DNA of 64,000 nucleotides from Anaerolineaceae bacterium (lineage in GTDB: Bacteria > Chloroflexota > Anaerolineae > Anaerolineales > Villigracilaceae): contig WOUS01000009.1 of assembly GCA_009772985.1 (NCBI GenBank), positions 1 to 64,000 on the forward strand. Direction: 5' to 3'. Shown here piece by piece: positions 22,497 to 31,623 of this stretch (positions are counted from its first letter, which is position 1; every line of letters begins with the position of its first letter). The translations under genes and the position numbers were made by a program. The notes under the pieces are model-generated. The model was given only the letters and a program-made list of their open reading frames with translations. It did not search any database and was not told the origin of the DNA.

Positions 22497-22573
22497 GTTT
22501 CCTCGCTTGCTCGTTTCGCTCCCGCCGGATTTGCAATCCGCCGCGAGCGTATGTATGTATGATATGCCGAAAT

Positions 22574-24262
22574 CTATTTCCAATCCATGCGTGTGATCAG
22601 CCCGTCGCCCGTCACCTGCTGGGCCGCGCCAGTGGCCGAATCGACCAGCCACAGGTTGCCCTGGTACATGACGGCGATGAGATCGCTTCCGCCCGCGCCC
22701 GGGGCCGGCGACCAGAGCGGGGTCTGCACCTCCAGCCCGGGCAGCCCCTCCGCCGGGAAGAGCGTCCGCCGGTTCGACCCGTCGCGGTCCATGACGACCA
22801 GCCGGTAGTTGCTCGTGGCGCTCTGCGCTGGGAAGACGGCCTCCATGTATGCCATCGTGTACGCGTCCTCGTCGCCGTTGCGGCGGAGGCGCGAGACCGA
22901 CGGGAAGGCGAACATCCCGGTCCCGCTGGCGAGGCGGACGTTGGCGTTGTTGACCAGCGAGACGGCGGTCAGGTCGAAGTTGGGCGATTCCTCCGCGCTG
23001 ACCAGCCCCTCGCCCGCGGCGTGCGTGACCACATACAGGGTCGCGCTGTCCGCGCCCCAGGCCAGGCCGGGCACCCAGGCCCAGTCGCTGTGGGTGTTGA
23101 GCGGGGTGACGTCGAGCAGGGGGATGAGCGCGCCGGCCTCCAGGTCCACGAAGCCGATGCCGTCGGGCCGGGAATAGGCCAGCCGGGAGCCGTCGGGCGC
23201 CCAGAAGAAGGACGTTCCCCACCAGCCATACTGTCCGCCGTAATTGGTATCAACCAGTTTGATCGGCTTTGTCGTTCCGCCGCTGGTGACAAACCTGGCT
23301 TGATATAGATCGTTATTTGCTGACCAGCCCGGCGGCGCTGTCTGTGGATCCGCAGTGGACCAGACGATGGTCGTTGACTTGCCGGGCGCCCAGTCTGCAA
23401 AGTGGACCACGTTGGAAATCTTCAGCGGGATGAGCGCGGGCGTTCGTTCGGTCGTGCTGACGATCCACAGGGTGTTGATCTCTTCGTCGGCGGGTTTGGC
23501 GGATTTGCGCGTGAACATCAGCCACTCCCCGTCCGGCGAAAGGACGAAGATGCGCCCGTCCAGGTCGCCGGTGGCAGCGAGCGGGCGGCGGTTCGACGTG
23601 GAGCCTTCCATCAGCCAGGCATTGCCCGCGGCCAGGTAGGCCAGTTTGCCGGGGATGGCGACCGGCGCGAAGGGCGCCTGCACGCCGACCATGATGATCT
23701 CCGGGGTGGCGGCGGCGAGCACGGTCTCCTGGATCGCCGCGCTGCTGATCTCCACGCCGTCCTCGTAGACGCGGCGGATGGTGATCTCCTTCAGCCCGTT
23801 GGCCCCGGCCTGCAGCAGGCGCGTGTCGCCTACCGGGAGGGACTCGTTGCGCATCTGCATGTGCTCGAAGGGGATGATTTCCTGCCGCGTCTCGAACTCC
23901 TCGCGCACGCGCACCACGCGGATGGACGCCCCGTCCGACAGAACGGTGTAGGCGGGCGGGTCCACCCGGTCAAGGCTGCCGAGCGCCAGCCCGGCCTCCG
24001 TCAGCGCCTCCTGGACCGTGCTGCCTGCCGCGATCTTGACCGGCTGTGCCGCCCCGTCCGCAGTGATGGAGACGGTGATGTCGCCCTGCGCGATCTGCGG
24101 CGGGGCGCAGGAGGCTAGAAAAGAAATTACCACAAAGGACACAACCCCCAACGTGCGGGGGCAGGCGGTCACGAAGGAAAAAGAAAAAAACGATCTCCTT
24201 TGTGAACCTTTGTGGCCTTCGTGTTTAAAGGTTTTTGTCCGCGCTGGAATGAGGAAATTCAT
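22574..24262 (-). CDS. lipoprotein with DUF348-G5 and beta-propeller domains
   Basis: 562 residues from the ATG at 24262. The lipobox is FLASC (Cys52 in this numbering). After it come a DUF348-like ubiquitin fold (about 60-115, [13 protein letters not shown]), a G5-like domain (about 116-175, [20 protein letters not shown]), and a C-terminal TolB-like propeller (about 200-562) with repeats such as [28 protein letters not shown] and [17 protein letters not shown]. It is probably a surface-bound envelope protein. The start is uncertain: a 51-residue leader is long, and its first part is encoded by an intergenic-type repeat. A GTG at 24172 would give a normal 22-residue leader. Confidence 0.85.
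   Translation of the reverse strand: MNFLIPARTKTFKHEGHKGSQRRSFFSFSFVTACPRTLGVVSFVVISFLASCAPPQIAQGDITVSITADGAAQPVKIAAGSTVQEALTEAGLALGSLDRVDPPAYTVLSDGASIRVVRVREEFETRQEIIPFEHMQMRNESLPVGDTRLLQAGANGLKEITIRRVYEDGVEISSAAIQETVLAAATPEIIMVGVQAPFAPVAIPGKLAYLAAGNAWLMEGSTSNRRPLAATGDLDGRIFVLSPDGEWLMFTRKSAKPADEEINTLWIVSTTERTPALIPLKISNVVHFADWAPGKSTTIVWSTADPQTAPPGWSANNDLYQARFVTSGGTTKPIKLVDTNYGGQYGWWGTSFFWAPDGSRLAYSRPDGIGFVDLEAGALIPLLDVTPLNTHSDWAWVPGLAWGADSATLYVVTHAAGEGLVSAEESPNFDLTAVSLVNNANVRLASGTGMFAFPSVSRLRRNGDEDAYTMAYMEAVFPAQSATSNYRLVVMDRDGSNRRTLFPAEGLPGLEVQTPLWSPAPGAGGSDLIAVMYQGNLWLVDSATGAAQQVTGDGLITRMDWK
24129..24239. repeat. CACAAAGG-type inverted repeat overlapping the lipoprotein 5' end
   Basis: Arms CCACAAAGG near 24131 and CCTTTGTGG near 24213, with inner CACGAAGG/CCTTCGTG pairs and an A-rich centre. 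It is the same class as 30409-30470, which is fully intergenic. Here it overlaps the signal-peptide region of the gene at 22574-24262. Confidence 0.75.
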
Positions 24263-24282
24263 TGCTGGTATAATCCCATCCG

Positions 24283-24852
24283 CTACCGGGTGCGGCCGGT
24301 CAGGGTCATCGTCCCGTCGGCGATGACGACCGTCTCCAGCCGGAAGCCGGTGGCGGCTGGGCCGAGGGCGCCGGTGTAGGCTTCCTGGATGATGGCCGTG
24401 AACGCGTCCTTCAATTCCACCGGGACGGGCATCGGGCCGAAGTCGGCGGAGGTCACTTCGATCTGGATCTGCCCCTGGTCGTCCACCCCGGCGGTCAGCA
24501 CAATGTAGACGAAAGCCTCGAGGTTGCCCTGCACCGCCGTGCCGTAGATGCGCATCTGGCCTTCCCGCAGGTAAACCTGCGGATTGGTCAGGAGCGGGCT
24601 GGACTGCGCCTCGAAATAATAATACAGGTACGAGGTCAGTTCCGGCTCGGTGAATACCAGCGTTACCTGGCCCGTTTCCGTGCCGGCCGCGACGGCAGTC
24701 TGGATGTTCGACTGGAGTCCGGCCACCGCCTCGGTCGAGATGGGGATGGCCGGGGTGGGGTAGCCCGGCCCGCCCACGTTGATGGTGCAGGCCAGCGCCG
24801 CCGCCAGCAACGCGGCCACTGCAAGCAGGATGTTTTTTGTGCAGCTGTTCAT
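24283..24852 (-). CDS. lipoprotein, hypothetical
   Basis: 189 residues. Signal peptide NILLAVAALLAAALAC with Cys at residue 22 as likely lipidation site, then a Pro/Thr-rich stalk (GPGYPTPAIPIS) and a globular part rich in beta strands (QVTLVFTEPELTSYLYYYF; QMRIYGTAVQGNLEAFVYI; ETVVIADGTMTLTGR). The last segment resembles LppX/LolB-like half-barrels but no family is firm. GAGG lies six bases before the chosen ATG (24852); an ATG six codons upstream is a weaker option. It is cotranscribed with the following lipoprotein gene, 20 bases away. Confidence 0.82.
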   Translation of the reverse strand: MNSCTKNILLAVAALLAAALACTINVGGPGYPTPAIPISTEAVAGLQSNIQTAVAAGTETGQVTLVFTEPELTSYLYYYFEAQSSPLLTNPQVYLREGQMRIYGTAVQGNLEAFVYIVLTAGVDDQGQIQIEVTSADFGPMPVPVELKDAFTAIIQEAYTGALGPAATGFRLETVVIADGTMTLTGRTR

Positions 24853-24888
24853 AAGTACCTCGGATGACATTCCAAAATCAAATTGCTG

Positions 24889-24994
24889 TGTCACTGCGAG
24901 GCGATGCTCTCTCGCCGACAGTGTACCCGAAGGGTAAGCAGTCTCCACGCTTGCGAGGGGATTGCTTCGGGCAAAAAGCGCCCTCGCAATGACA
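24889..24994. repeat. CACTGCGAGG/CCTCGCAATGAC interspersed element
   Basis: Arms GTCACTGCGAG at the left and CCTCGCAATGAC at the right, with GAAGGGTAAGCAGTCTCC and GATTGCTTCGGGC inside. I recognise this class (TCATTGCGAG ... AAGCAATC ... CTCGCAATGA) as a widespread intergenic repeat in unrelated bacteria. It lies in the divergent gap between the lipoprotein and scpB. Confidence 0.8.
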
Positions 24995-25014
24995 TAAGCA
25001 GGAGTTATTATAGC

Positions 25015-25584
25015 ATGAGCGAATCTGAAAACCTGGCCCCGGTGGCCGACATCCCCGCCGCGCTCGAGGCGCTGCTGTTCGTTTCGGCAGAACCCGCGCC
25101 CCCGGCGCAACTGGCCGCGGCGCTGAACATCTCAGCCGCGGCGGTGGAGGAGGGACTGGCCAGCCTCGACAGTGAACTGCGGACGCGCGGCCTGCGCCTC
25201 CAGCGGCACGGCGGGCGCGTCCAGTTGACCACCGCGCCCGAACTGGCCGGGCTGGTGGAACGCTTCCTCGGCCTCGAAGCCACCAGCCGCCTGAGCCGCG
25301 CCGCCCTCGAAACGCTCTCCATCATCGCCTACCAGCAGCCGGTCACGCGCCCGGCGGTGGACGCGGTGCGCGGCGTGAGCAGCGACGGCGTGATGAAGTC
25401 CCTGCTTGGCAAGGGGCTGATCCAGGAGATTGGCCGCGCCGAAGGCCCGGGCCGTCCCATCCTGTATGGCACCACGCCCGATTTCCTCCAGCACTTCGGG
25501 CTGAATTCGCTCGGCGAACTCCCGCCGCTGAACCTGGCCGGGACGCCCGCCGAGAACGGCCACGACGAACTGTTGAAGGGCTGA
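25015..25584 (+). CDS. scpB: segregation and condensation protein B
   Basis: 189 residues. A two-winged-helix kleisin-associated protein that, with ScpA and SMC, condenses and segregates the chromosome. Family marks: ALEALLFVSAEPAPPAQLA, LETLSIIAYQQPVTRPAVDAVRGVSS (shortened: SIIAYQQPVTRPAVDAVRG) and RPILYGTTPDFLQHFGL. ScpA is not in the window. The start is the ATG at 25015, with AGGAG 10-14 bases upstream. It overlaps rluB by one base (TGATG), the common scpB-rluB arrangement. Confidence 0.95.
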   Translation: MSESENLAPVADIPAALEALLFVSAEPAPPAQLAAALNISAAAVEEGLASLDSELRTRGLRLQRHGGRVQLTTAPELAGLVERFLGLEATSRLSRAALETLSIIAYQQPVTRPAVDAVRGVSSDGVMKSLLGKGLIQEIGRAEGPGRPILYGTTPDFLQHFGLNSLGELPPLNLAGTPAENGHDELLKG

Positions 25585-26345
25585 TGGAAGAGCGACTGCA
25601 AAAAATCCTTGCCCGCGCCGGCTACGGCTCGCGGCGGAGTTGTGAAGAGATCATCTCCGCCGGGCATGTGCGCGTCAACGGGCATGTGGCCGGTCTGGGC
25701 GACAAGGCCGACGCGGCGCGTGACACGGTCACGGTGGACGGGCGGGCGCTCAAAGCCGCCGAGGAACTGGTGTACGTCGCCCTTTACAAGCCGCGCGGCG
25801 TCATCTCCACCGTCACCGACCCGGACCTGCGGCCTGCGGTGCGCGATCTCGTCCCCCTGCCCGGCACGCTTTACCCGGTCGGCCGCCTGGACTTCGACTC
25901 GGAAGGCCTGCTGCTGATGACCAACGACGGCGAACTGGCGAACCGGCTGACCCATCCGCGCTATGAGCATGAGAAGGAATACCGCGTGCTGGTGGCCGCG
26001 CATCCCGACGGCAACCAGTTGGCGCTCTGGCGGCGCGGCATCGTCCTGGAAGACGGCTACCGCACCCAGCCCGCCGAAGTTTACGTGGAGAAGAAATTCG
26101 GCAAAGGCGCCTGGCTGCGCGTCACCTTGAAGGAGGGACGCAAGCGCCAGATCCGCGAGATGGGCCAGCGCACCGGCCTGCCGGTGGCGCGCATCGTCCG
26201 CCTCCGCATCGGGGAACTGCACCTCGGCACCCTCAAGCCGAAGCAGTGGCGGCGCCTGACGCCGCAGGAAGTGGCCGCGTTGCAAAAACCGGCCGGGTCC
26301 GGGGCAGGGAAACCCGCTCCGCAGAAATCCAAAAAGACCCGCTGA
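25584..26345 (+). CDS. rluB: 23S rRNA pseudouridine synthase, RluB/RsuA family
   Basis: 253 residues. An N-terminal S4 RNA-binding domain (RLQKILARAGYGSRRSCEEII), then the catalytic domain with VGRLDFDSEGLLLMTNDGEL carrying the catalytic Asp, and KEGRKRQIREM. It isomerises a uridine in 23S (RluB) or 16S (RsuA) rRNA; the scpB linkage and length favour RluB. A basic tail (SGAGKPAPQKSKKTR) follows. The start codon overlaps the scpB stop. Confidence 0.94.
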   Translation: MEERLQKILARAGYGSRRSCEEIISAGHVRVNGHVAGLGDKADAARDTVTVDGRALKAAEELVYVALYKPRGVISTVTDPDLRPAVRDLVPLPGTLYPVGRLDFDSEGLLLMTNDGELANRLTHPRYEHEKEYRVLVAAHPDGNQLALWRRGIVLEDGYRTQPAEVYVEKKFGKGAWLRVTLKEGRKRQIREMGQRTGLPVARIVRLRIGELHLGTLKPKQWRRLTPQEVAALQKPAGSGAGKPAPQKSKKTR

Positions 26346-26370
26346 AAATTTAATTTCACGGAGGAATGCC

Positions 26371-27078
26371 ATGACTAAAAAACATCACTCAAGGCATGAA
26401 CGGCGCGCCGCCCGCGCCCGGGCGAGAATTTTCTGGCAGGCGGCATTCTACGGCGTGATTCTGGTTGTGGCGGCGCTCATCGTCTGGACGATCGTCGCCG
26501 GGCGGGAGCCTGCCGCGAACCTGCCGCCGATCCCGACTGCGGGCGGGCCTACCCCGATGCTGGTCGGCACGCAGCAGTATTCGTCCGCGCCGCCGTTCCT
26601 GATTGACGTGGATATAAAGTATTTTGCCACCTTCAAAATGGCGAAGGGCGGGGAGTTCGTCATCCAACTCTATCCCGAGCAAGCCCCCGTCACGGTCAAC
26701 AGTTTCGTCTTTCTGGCGCGGCAGGGATACTACGATGGCGTGACCTTCCACCGCGTCATTGACGGGTTCATGGCCCAGGCCGGCGATCCCACCGGCACCG
26801 GCATGGGCGACCCCGGCTACAAGTTTGTTGACGAAGCAAACGATCTTGTTTTCGACAAAGCCGGTATTGTTGCCATGGCGAATTCCGGCCCCGATACGAA
26901 TGGCAGTCAGTTCTTCATCACGTACGATGCCACCGAGTGGCTGAACGGCAAGCATACCATCTTCGGGCAGGTCATCAGCGGGATGGACGTGGTCAACGGC
27001 ATCACCCGCCGCGACCCCAGCCAAAATCCCACCACTCCCGGCGATGTCATAGAGAGCATCACCATCACGGAAGAGTAA
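26371..27078 (+). CDS. membrane-anchored cyclophilin-type peptidyl-prolyl isomerase
   Basis: 235 residues. A basic N-terminus (KKHHSRHERRAARARAR) leads to one membrane helix (about residues 22-44, WQAAFYGVILVVAALIVWTI), a Pro-rich spacer, and a cyclophilin domain from about residue 84. The core [34 protein letters not shown] and LNGKHTIFGQVISGMDVV contains the catalytic Arg in FHR and the Gln/Phe pocket. It is expected to act outside the cytoplasmic membrane. A ribosome site GGAGG precedes the ATG; a terminator follows. Confidence 0.93.
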   Translation: MTKKHHSRHERRAARARARIFWQAAFYGVILVVAALIVWTIVAGREPAANLPPIPTAGGPTPMLVGTQQYSSAPPFLIDVDIKYFATFKMAKGGEFVIQLYPEQAPVTVNSFVFLARQGYYDGVTFHRVIDGFMAQAGDPTGTGMGDPGYKFVDEANDLVFDKAGIVAMANSGPDTNGSQFFITYDATEWLNGKHTIFGQVISGMDVVNGITRRDPSQNPTTPGDVIESITITEE

Positions 27079-27100
27079 CAACCAACGTTTTGACAAATCA

Positions 27101-27128
27101 AAGACCGGCCGCGCAGGCCGGTCTTTTG
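27101..27128 (+). terminator. terminator after the cyclophilin gene
   Basis: 10-bp stem AAGACCGGCC (27101-27110) with GGCCGGTCTT (27116-27125), 5-base loop, then TTG C. Located 23 bases after the stop codon of the preceding gene. Confidence 0.8.
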
Positions 27129-27207
27129 CTTGGGCATGGAAAATGTCCCCTCCTGTTCTTGTCAATAGGAGCGGTGTTTTTGAACCTTCAGCCTGGGATG
27201 AAAATCC

Positions 27208-27651
27208 CTAGCTCATGCCTCCGGTTTGGCTGGCGTATTTCTCCAGTTTGTCAATGGCGATCTTCTGCTCGTCAATGATGGATTTGACCAGATCGCCGAT
27301 GGAGATGAAGCCAACCAGTTTCTTCCCGGTGATGACGGGCAGGTGGCGGATGCGCCGGGCAGTCATCAGCGCCAGGCCCTGTTCGTTGGTCTGGTCGGGG
27401 GTGATGGAAATCAGGTGCGCCGACATGATCTCCCGGACGGGTGTCTCCTTGGAGGATTTCTCCTTGAGGATGACTTTCCGGGCGTAGTCGCGCTCCGAGA
27501 AGATTCCCACCGGTTGGCCGTCCTCCATAACCAGCAGGGCGCCGACATCTTTCGCGGCCAGCAGTTGGAGCGCCTCGAAGACCATCGTATCGGGGTTGAT
27601 GCTCCAGATCTCCTCGCCTTTCTGTTTCAATATCTGTTTGATTGTTCTCAT
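27208..27651 (-). CDS. CBS-domain-pair protein
   Basis: 147 residues made of two CBS domains. Domain 1 is at about 9-62 (SINPDTMVFEALQLL, GALLVMEDGQPVGIFSERD) and domain 2 at about 73-130 (MSAHLISITPDQTNEQGLAL, LPVITGKKLVGFISIGDLV). A charged helix follows (IIDEQKIAIDKLEKYA). Such stand-alone pairs bind adenine nucleotides and regulate partners. No partner is adjacent. The start is the ATG at 27651. Convergent with the cyclophilin gene. Confidence 0.93.
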   Translation of the reverse strand: MRTIKQILKQKGEEIWSINPDTMVFEALQLLAAKDVGALLVMEDGQPVGIFSERDYARKVILKEKSSKETPVREIMSAHLISITPDQTNEQGLALMTARRIRHLPVITGKKLVGFISIGDLVKSIIDEQKIAIDKLEKYASQTGGMS

Positions 27652-27727
27652 CTGTTCTCTCCGTTCGGCGGGTGGATTTCGTTAAAGAGATTATAGCCAG
27701 ATTTTGAAGTGAATCAAGAGGTTTGTG

Positions 27728-29002
27728 TTATGGAATTGGGTAAAGCAGCGGCGCGGTGGCAAGATTGACCGGCCAGACCACGCGCTTGACCATCGCGCCG
27801 GTCGTGTCCTGCTGCCATTGCATGTAAACCATTTCGTGCCCGATCTGCAGGCCATGAGTTTCAGCGGCGGTGTCGAATTGCAGGCGGCCGAAGAAGGTCA
27901 CGATGTTGGTTGAATCAAGCGCGGCCAGCACCAGGTCCGTTTGGGTCGTGCCGGCTTGCTCGATGGCATATTGCAGGGCCAGTCCGGCAGCATATCCGCC
28001 GGCCGCGAAATAAGTCGGGTCTTTGCCGTATGCCTGCTGGTAGGACAGGACGAATTCCGGCACGGACGGCCCGTACCAGGGCAGGCCGGCATCGAAGGCG
28101 CTGATCGAAGAGTAGGCCGCATCCGGCTCCCATTGACTTGGTCCCGTGATCCCCAGCGCCGCGTTTCCCAGGTTCCCGAAGGATGGATCGGAGGGCGCAA
28201 CGAGCAGGGTGATGAGTTTTGCCTGCACTCCCTGTTTGGCCAGTTCCTGCGCGAGCAGCATCCCGTCTGCAACGTGGCCGCCTCCCAGGATCGCATCCGG
28301 CTGGGCGGCCCGGAGGTTTTGGACGTAGGCGCTGAAATCCGTGGCGCCGCCTGGGTAGGATTCGATGTAAACGACTGTGAATCCCTGCGCCAGCAAAGCA
28401 TCCGAGACGGACTGCACGGCGGATTTGGAAAACGGTTCGTCTTCATGGAGAATGGCGATGCTTTTCGCCGCCGGGTCCAGGGTGGACAGGATATCCAGGG
28501 CGGGGGTCAGGTACCCGCTGGCGGGTGTGTAAATCTGATAGACGGATTTGTAGTTCCGCTGGAAACTGGCATTGGAGGCGGCTCCGGCGGAAATCATGAT
28601 CTTTCCGTTCAGGTCGGCGACCGGCGCGGCGGCATTGGTCAGGCCGCTGGAGTATGGCCCGATGAGGAAATCCACGTTGTCTTCCAGGATCAGTTTTTGG
28701 TACAGGGCCTCCGTCTGGGCGATGTCGGACTGGTCGTCGTACGTCTTGTAAGCCAACGTGGCGATATCGCCGTTGGCAAGACGAATCCCGCCCACTTCGT
28801 TCACCTGGTCAATCCACAATTTCAGCCCGTTGGTCTGGTCTGTGGACTCCCGGACGTATTTCCCCGTTATCGAGGTTGTGAAGCCAATTGTCACAACCGT
28901 CCCAGGGATAGAGGTGGCGGGAGCCGCTGGCACGCAGGCCGCAGTGACCATCACCGCGGTCAGGGTCAAAACTGTCACGAGCGAGAGAAATAAGCGTCTC
29001 AT
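27728..29002 (-). CDS. branched-chain amino acid ABC transporter substrate-binding lipoprotein
   Basis: 424 residues. Lipoprotein signal (LFLSLVTVLTLTAVMVTAAC), then a type I periplasmic-binding fold of the LivJ kind: VVTIGFTTSITGKYVRESTD, NGLKLWIDQVNEVGGIRL, FLIGPYSSGLTNAAAPVADL, ILHEDEPFSKSAV and FAAGGYAAGLALQYAIEQAG. It binds amino acids or a related small ligand outside the cell. No permease or ATPase genes are adjacent, so it is an orphan receptor in this window. The start is the ATG at 29002. Confidence 0.92.
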   Translation of the reverse strand: MRRLFLSLVTVLTLTAVMVTAACVPAAPATSIPGTVVTIGFTTSITGKYVRESTDQTNGLKLWIDQVNEVGGIRLANGDIATLAYKTYDDQSDIAQTEALYQKLILEDNVDFLIGPYSSGLTNAAAPVADLNGKIMISAGAASNASFQRNYKSVYQIYTPASGYLTPALDILSTLDPAAKSIAILHEDEPFSKSAVQSVSDALLAQGFTVVYIESYPGGATDFSAYVQNLRAAQPDAILGGGHVADGMLLAQELAKQGVQAKLITLLVAPSDPSFGNLGNAALGITGPSQWEPDAAYSSISAFDAGLPWYGPSVPEFVLSYQQAYGKDPTYFAAGGYAAGLALQYAIEQAGTTQTDLVLAALDSTNIVTFFGRLQFDTAAETHGLQIGHEMVYMQWQQDTTGAMVKRVVWPVNLATAPLLYPIP

Positions 29003-29027
29003 GGTTTCCTCCGTTGAGAAAGGCGGA

Positions 29028-30386
29028 TCATTTGCCGAACTCCAATAGGACACGCGCCATGTGGCGGGCGTGTTTGAGATAGAGGTCGAGGCGGATGTTT
29101 TCGTTCGGGGCGTGGCCGCGCGAGTCGGGGTAGCCCAGCCCGGCGGTCGCGACCGGCAGCCCGAGTTCGTGGACGAACGGGCTGTTCGGTCCGGACCCGC
29201 CGCTCATCGGGATGAGTTTCATCGGCTTGCCGTAGATCTCGGGGGCGGTGTCGCAGACGAGTTTGATGAACGGGTCGTCGGGGTCGGTGCGGGCCGGGGC
29301 CTCGCCGCCGAGGAACTCGATCTTCACGTCCGTGAAGCCTTGCGCGTCGAGGTGGGCGCGCAGCGCTCGCAGCACGTCGGCAGGCTCCTGGTCCGGGACG
29401 AGGCGGAAGTCCACCTTGGCGGAAGCCTTCGCCGGTTGCACCGTCTTCGAGCCGGGACCCTGGTAGCCGCTGGTCAGCCCGCAGATGGTGCAGGTGGGGG
29501 TGAAGACTTCCTCCACGCGCAGGGCCGCGCCGCCGGTCAGCCCCTTGATGAACGACTGGACGCCGTACTGCTGTTTGTAGACCTCCGCCGTTTCGGGCAG
29601 AAGGTCCATCAGTTCGACATCTCGCGCCGACGGGGGCCGCACCTTGTCGTAGTGACCGGGCAGGCGGATGCGCTCGTCGGGACCCTTGAGGCTGTTCAGC
29701 GCCCAGACCAGCCGCCAGGCCGCGTTGGGGAAGATCGAGCCGCCCAGCCCGGAGTGGACGTCAATGCTGGCGGTCTCGACCGAGAGTTCCACGTAGCAGA
29801 TGCCGCGCAGGCCGAGGTATTCGAGCGGGGTCTCCTCGTGGTCCACGCCGCCGAATTCCCAGATGCAGGCGTCGGCTTTCAGGCGTTCCAGATTATTGAG
29901 CACGAAGTCGTGCAGGTGCACGCTGGAGGTCTCTTCCTCGCCTTCGACGATGAATTTGACGTTGCAGGGGAGTTCGCCGAGGGCGGCGAGCAGGGCGTCA
30001 ACCGCGAACAGGCGCGCGGTGAGATGGCCTTTGTCGTCGCTGACGCCGCGCCCGTAGAGTTTGCCGTCCCTAAGGGATGGCTCGAAGGGCGGCGTTTCCC
30101 ACAGTTCCAGCGGTTCGGGCGGCTGGACATCGTAATGGCAATAGAACAACAGCGTTTTTCCGCCCTTGCCCTTGCGTTCCCCGAAGACGACCGGCGCGCC
30201 GCCGGTGGGCAGGACCTCGGTCGCGAAGCCGCGCTTGCGGAGCATTTCGGCGGTCAGCGCGGCGCATTCCTGCATCCCCAGGTTCTGCGCGCCGACGGAG
30301 GGCTGGGCCACGAAGCGGGAAAGTTCGGCGATGGAGTCGTCGAGATGAGAGTCGAGATAGGCGTCAATTTCAGCGTAAGAGGACAT
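29028..30386 (-). CDS. M20-family metallopeptidase (dipeptidase type)
   Basis: 452 residues. Two-zinc M20 peptidase. The metal ligands lie in LLFYCHYDVQPPEPLELW (His, first Asp), YGRGVSDDKGHL (bridging Asp), VEGEEETSS (catalytic Glu and Glu ligand), WEFGGVDHEETP (Asp ligand region) and the C-terminal RGHAPNENIRLD (His). The lid domain contains ASIDVHSGLGGSIFPNAAW. It hydrolyses dipeptides or N-acyl amino acids in the cytosol. It starts at 30386 and is 25 bases upstream of the binding-protein gene, so the two may form a peptide or amino-acid uptake-and-use pair. Confidence 0.93.
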   Translation of the reverse strand: MSSYAEIDAYLDSHLDDSIAELSRFVAQPSVGAQNLGMQECAALTAEMLRKRGFATEVLPTGGAPVVFGERKGKGGKTLLFYCHYDVQPPEPLELWETPPFEPSLRDGKLYGRGVSDDKGHLTARLFAVDALLAALGELPCNVKFIVEGEEETSSVHLHDFVLNNLERLKADACIWEFGGVDHEETPLEYLGLRGICYVELSVETASIDVHSGLGGSIFPNAAWRLVWALNSLKGPDERIRLPGHYDKVRPPSARDVELMDLLPETAEVYKQQYGVQSFIKGLTGGAALRVEEVFTPTCTICGLTSGYQGPGSKTVQPAKASAKVDFRLVPDQEPADVLRALRAHLDAQGFTDVKIEFLGGEAPARTDPDDPFIKLVCDTAPEIYGKPMKLIPMSGGSGPNSPFVHELGLPVATAGLGYPDSRGHAPNENIRLDLYLKHARHMARVLLEFGK

Positions 30387-30408
30387 GGGCTACTCCATAA
30401 GTGATTTA

Positions 30409-30470
30409 CCACAAAGGTTCACGAAGTAAAGAAACAAAGCCTTCTCTTTGCGTTTCGTGTTCTTCGTGTT
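30409..30470. repeat. CACAAAGG/CACGAAG-type inverted repeat
   Basis: ACCACAAAGGTTCACGAAG at the left and a CTTCGTGTT-type right arm, with an A/T-rich centre. It lies in the 96-base gap between the peptidase and VTT genes and is the same class as 24129-24239. Confidence 0.75.
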
Positions 30471-30482
30471 TAAAAACTTGTT

Positions 30483-31046
30483 CTATTTGAGAAGCCACTC
30501 CAGCGAGAGCGACCCGGCGTAGGCGATGACCAGCATCTTGATGAGCTGTCCCGGCAGGACCCACAGGAAGAACTTGTGGACGGGCATCTTGAGCGCCCCG
30601 GCGGCCACGCCGACCACATCGAAGACCGGGTTGGGGATGGCGGCCAGGAGCATGATCGCCGGTCCGCCGTACTTGCGCACCCAGGCGGTGATTTTCTCGT
30701 AGCGCTTCCAGTTCTCGATGACGGCCCGTCCGCTGAAACCGGCCAGGTAGCCCGAAAGTTCACCCACCGCGCCGCCCGCCGCGGCGGCCAGCGCCACGCC
30801 GGCCGGGTGGAAAACTCCGCTCATGGCGAAGACGACGGCCAGCCCCGGCACCGGGATGAGGATGGTGGCGTAGGAGATGAGCACGATGAGGAAGATGCCG
30901 GGATAGCCGAAGGCGGCGAGATTCTCCACCTGGTCACGGAGCAGGTACGCGCCGACGGTGATCCCGGCCACCGCCAGCAGCGCCAGGACGCGGAGCATGG
31001 TGGTGGTCCATTTGGGGTTTTCTTTGGCGGGCGAGGGTGAGTCCAT
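30483..31046 (-). CDS. VTT-domain (DedA/SNARE-associated-like) membrane protein
   Basis: 187 residues with about five hydrophobic segments. The family region is GVFHPAGVALAAAAGGAVGE, LSGYLAGFSGR, then NPVFDVVGVAAGALKMP and FFLWVLPGQLIKMLVIAYAG. VTT proteins are proposed scramblases or flippases for lipids. The start is the ATG at 31046; a 22-bp palindrome lies just upstream. Confidence 0.9.
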   Translation of the reverse strand: MDSPSPAKENPKWTTTMLRVLALLAVAGITVGAYLLRDQVENLAAFGYPGIFLIVLISYATILIPVPGLAVVFAMSGVFHPAGVALAAAAGGAVGELSGYLAGFSGRAVIENWKRYEKITAWVRKYGGPAIMLLAAIPNPVFDVVGVAAGALKMPVHKFFLWVLPGQLIKMLVIAYAGSLSLEWLLK

Positions 31047-31057
31047 AAGTTGGTGTG

Positions 31058-31079
31058 GGACAAGTCTGTAGACTTGTCC
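31058..31079. repeat. ACAAGTCT palindrome, copy 2
   Basis: GGACAAGTCT, two bases, AGACTTGTCC, in the 44-base gap between the VTT and cyclophilin genes. Confidence 0.85.
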
Positions 31080-31090
31080 TACTGCGGGGA

Positions 31091-31597
31091 TTAATTTTCG
31101 GCAACCTCGACCGACAGGATCTTCACGCCCGGATATTCGGGCTGCATCGGGTCGCGCGGCGGGATGGATATCAGCACATCCATGCCGCCGATGACCTGCC
31201 CGAAGACGCTGTGCTTATGGTTCAGGTGAGGCGTTGGGACGTGGGTGATGAAGAACTGCGAGCCGTTCGTGCCGGGGCCGGCGTTCGCCATCGAAAGGAT
31301 GCCGGGTTTGTCGTGCTTCAGCGATGGGTGGAACTCGTCTGCAAAGCGGTAGCCGGGGCCGCCGCTGCCCTTCCCGGTCGGGTCGCCGCCCTGGACCATG
31401 AAGTTGGCGATCACGCGGTGAAAGATGACGCCGTCGTAAAAGCCTTCACGCGCCAGGAAAACAAAGTTGTTGACCGTGAGCGGGGTTTTGTCGGCGAAGA
31501 GTTCGAGCACGATGTCGCCTTTGTCGGTCTTCATCGTGGCGGTGTATTTCTTTTTCGGGTCAATCGTCATTGCGGGCGGAGTGTTCCACTGTTTCAT
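31091..31597 (-). CDS. cytosolic cyclophilin-type peptidyl-prolyl isomerase
   Basis: 168 residues with no signal or anchor, unlike the paralogue at 26371-27078. [59 protein letters not shown] and [15 protein letters not shown] give a complete cyclophilin with the catalytic Arg. It catalyses cis-trans proline isomerisation in the cytosol. The ATG at 31597 is chosen because upstream codons lie within a palindrome. Flanked on both sides by ACAAGTCT palindromes. Confidence 0.94.
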   Translation of the reverse strand: MKQWNTPPAMTIDPKKKYTATMKTDKGDIVLELFADKTPLTVNNFVFLAREGFYDGVIFHRVIANFMVQGGDPTGKGSGGPGYRFADEFHPSLKHDKPGILSMANAGPGTNGSQFFITHVPTPHLNHKHSVFGQVIGGMDVLISIPPRDPMQPEYPGVKILSVEVAEN

Positions 31598-31623
31598 AAT
31601 CAATAATCCTTTCGAGAGAATGT

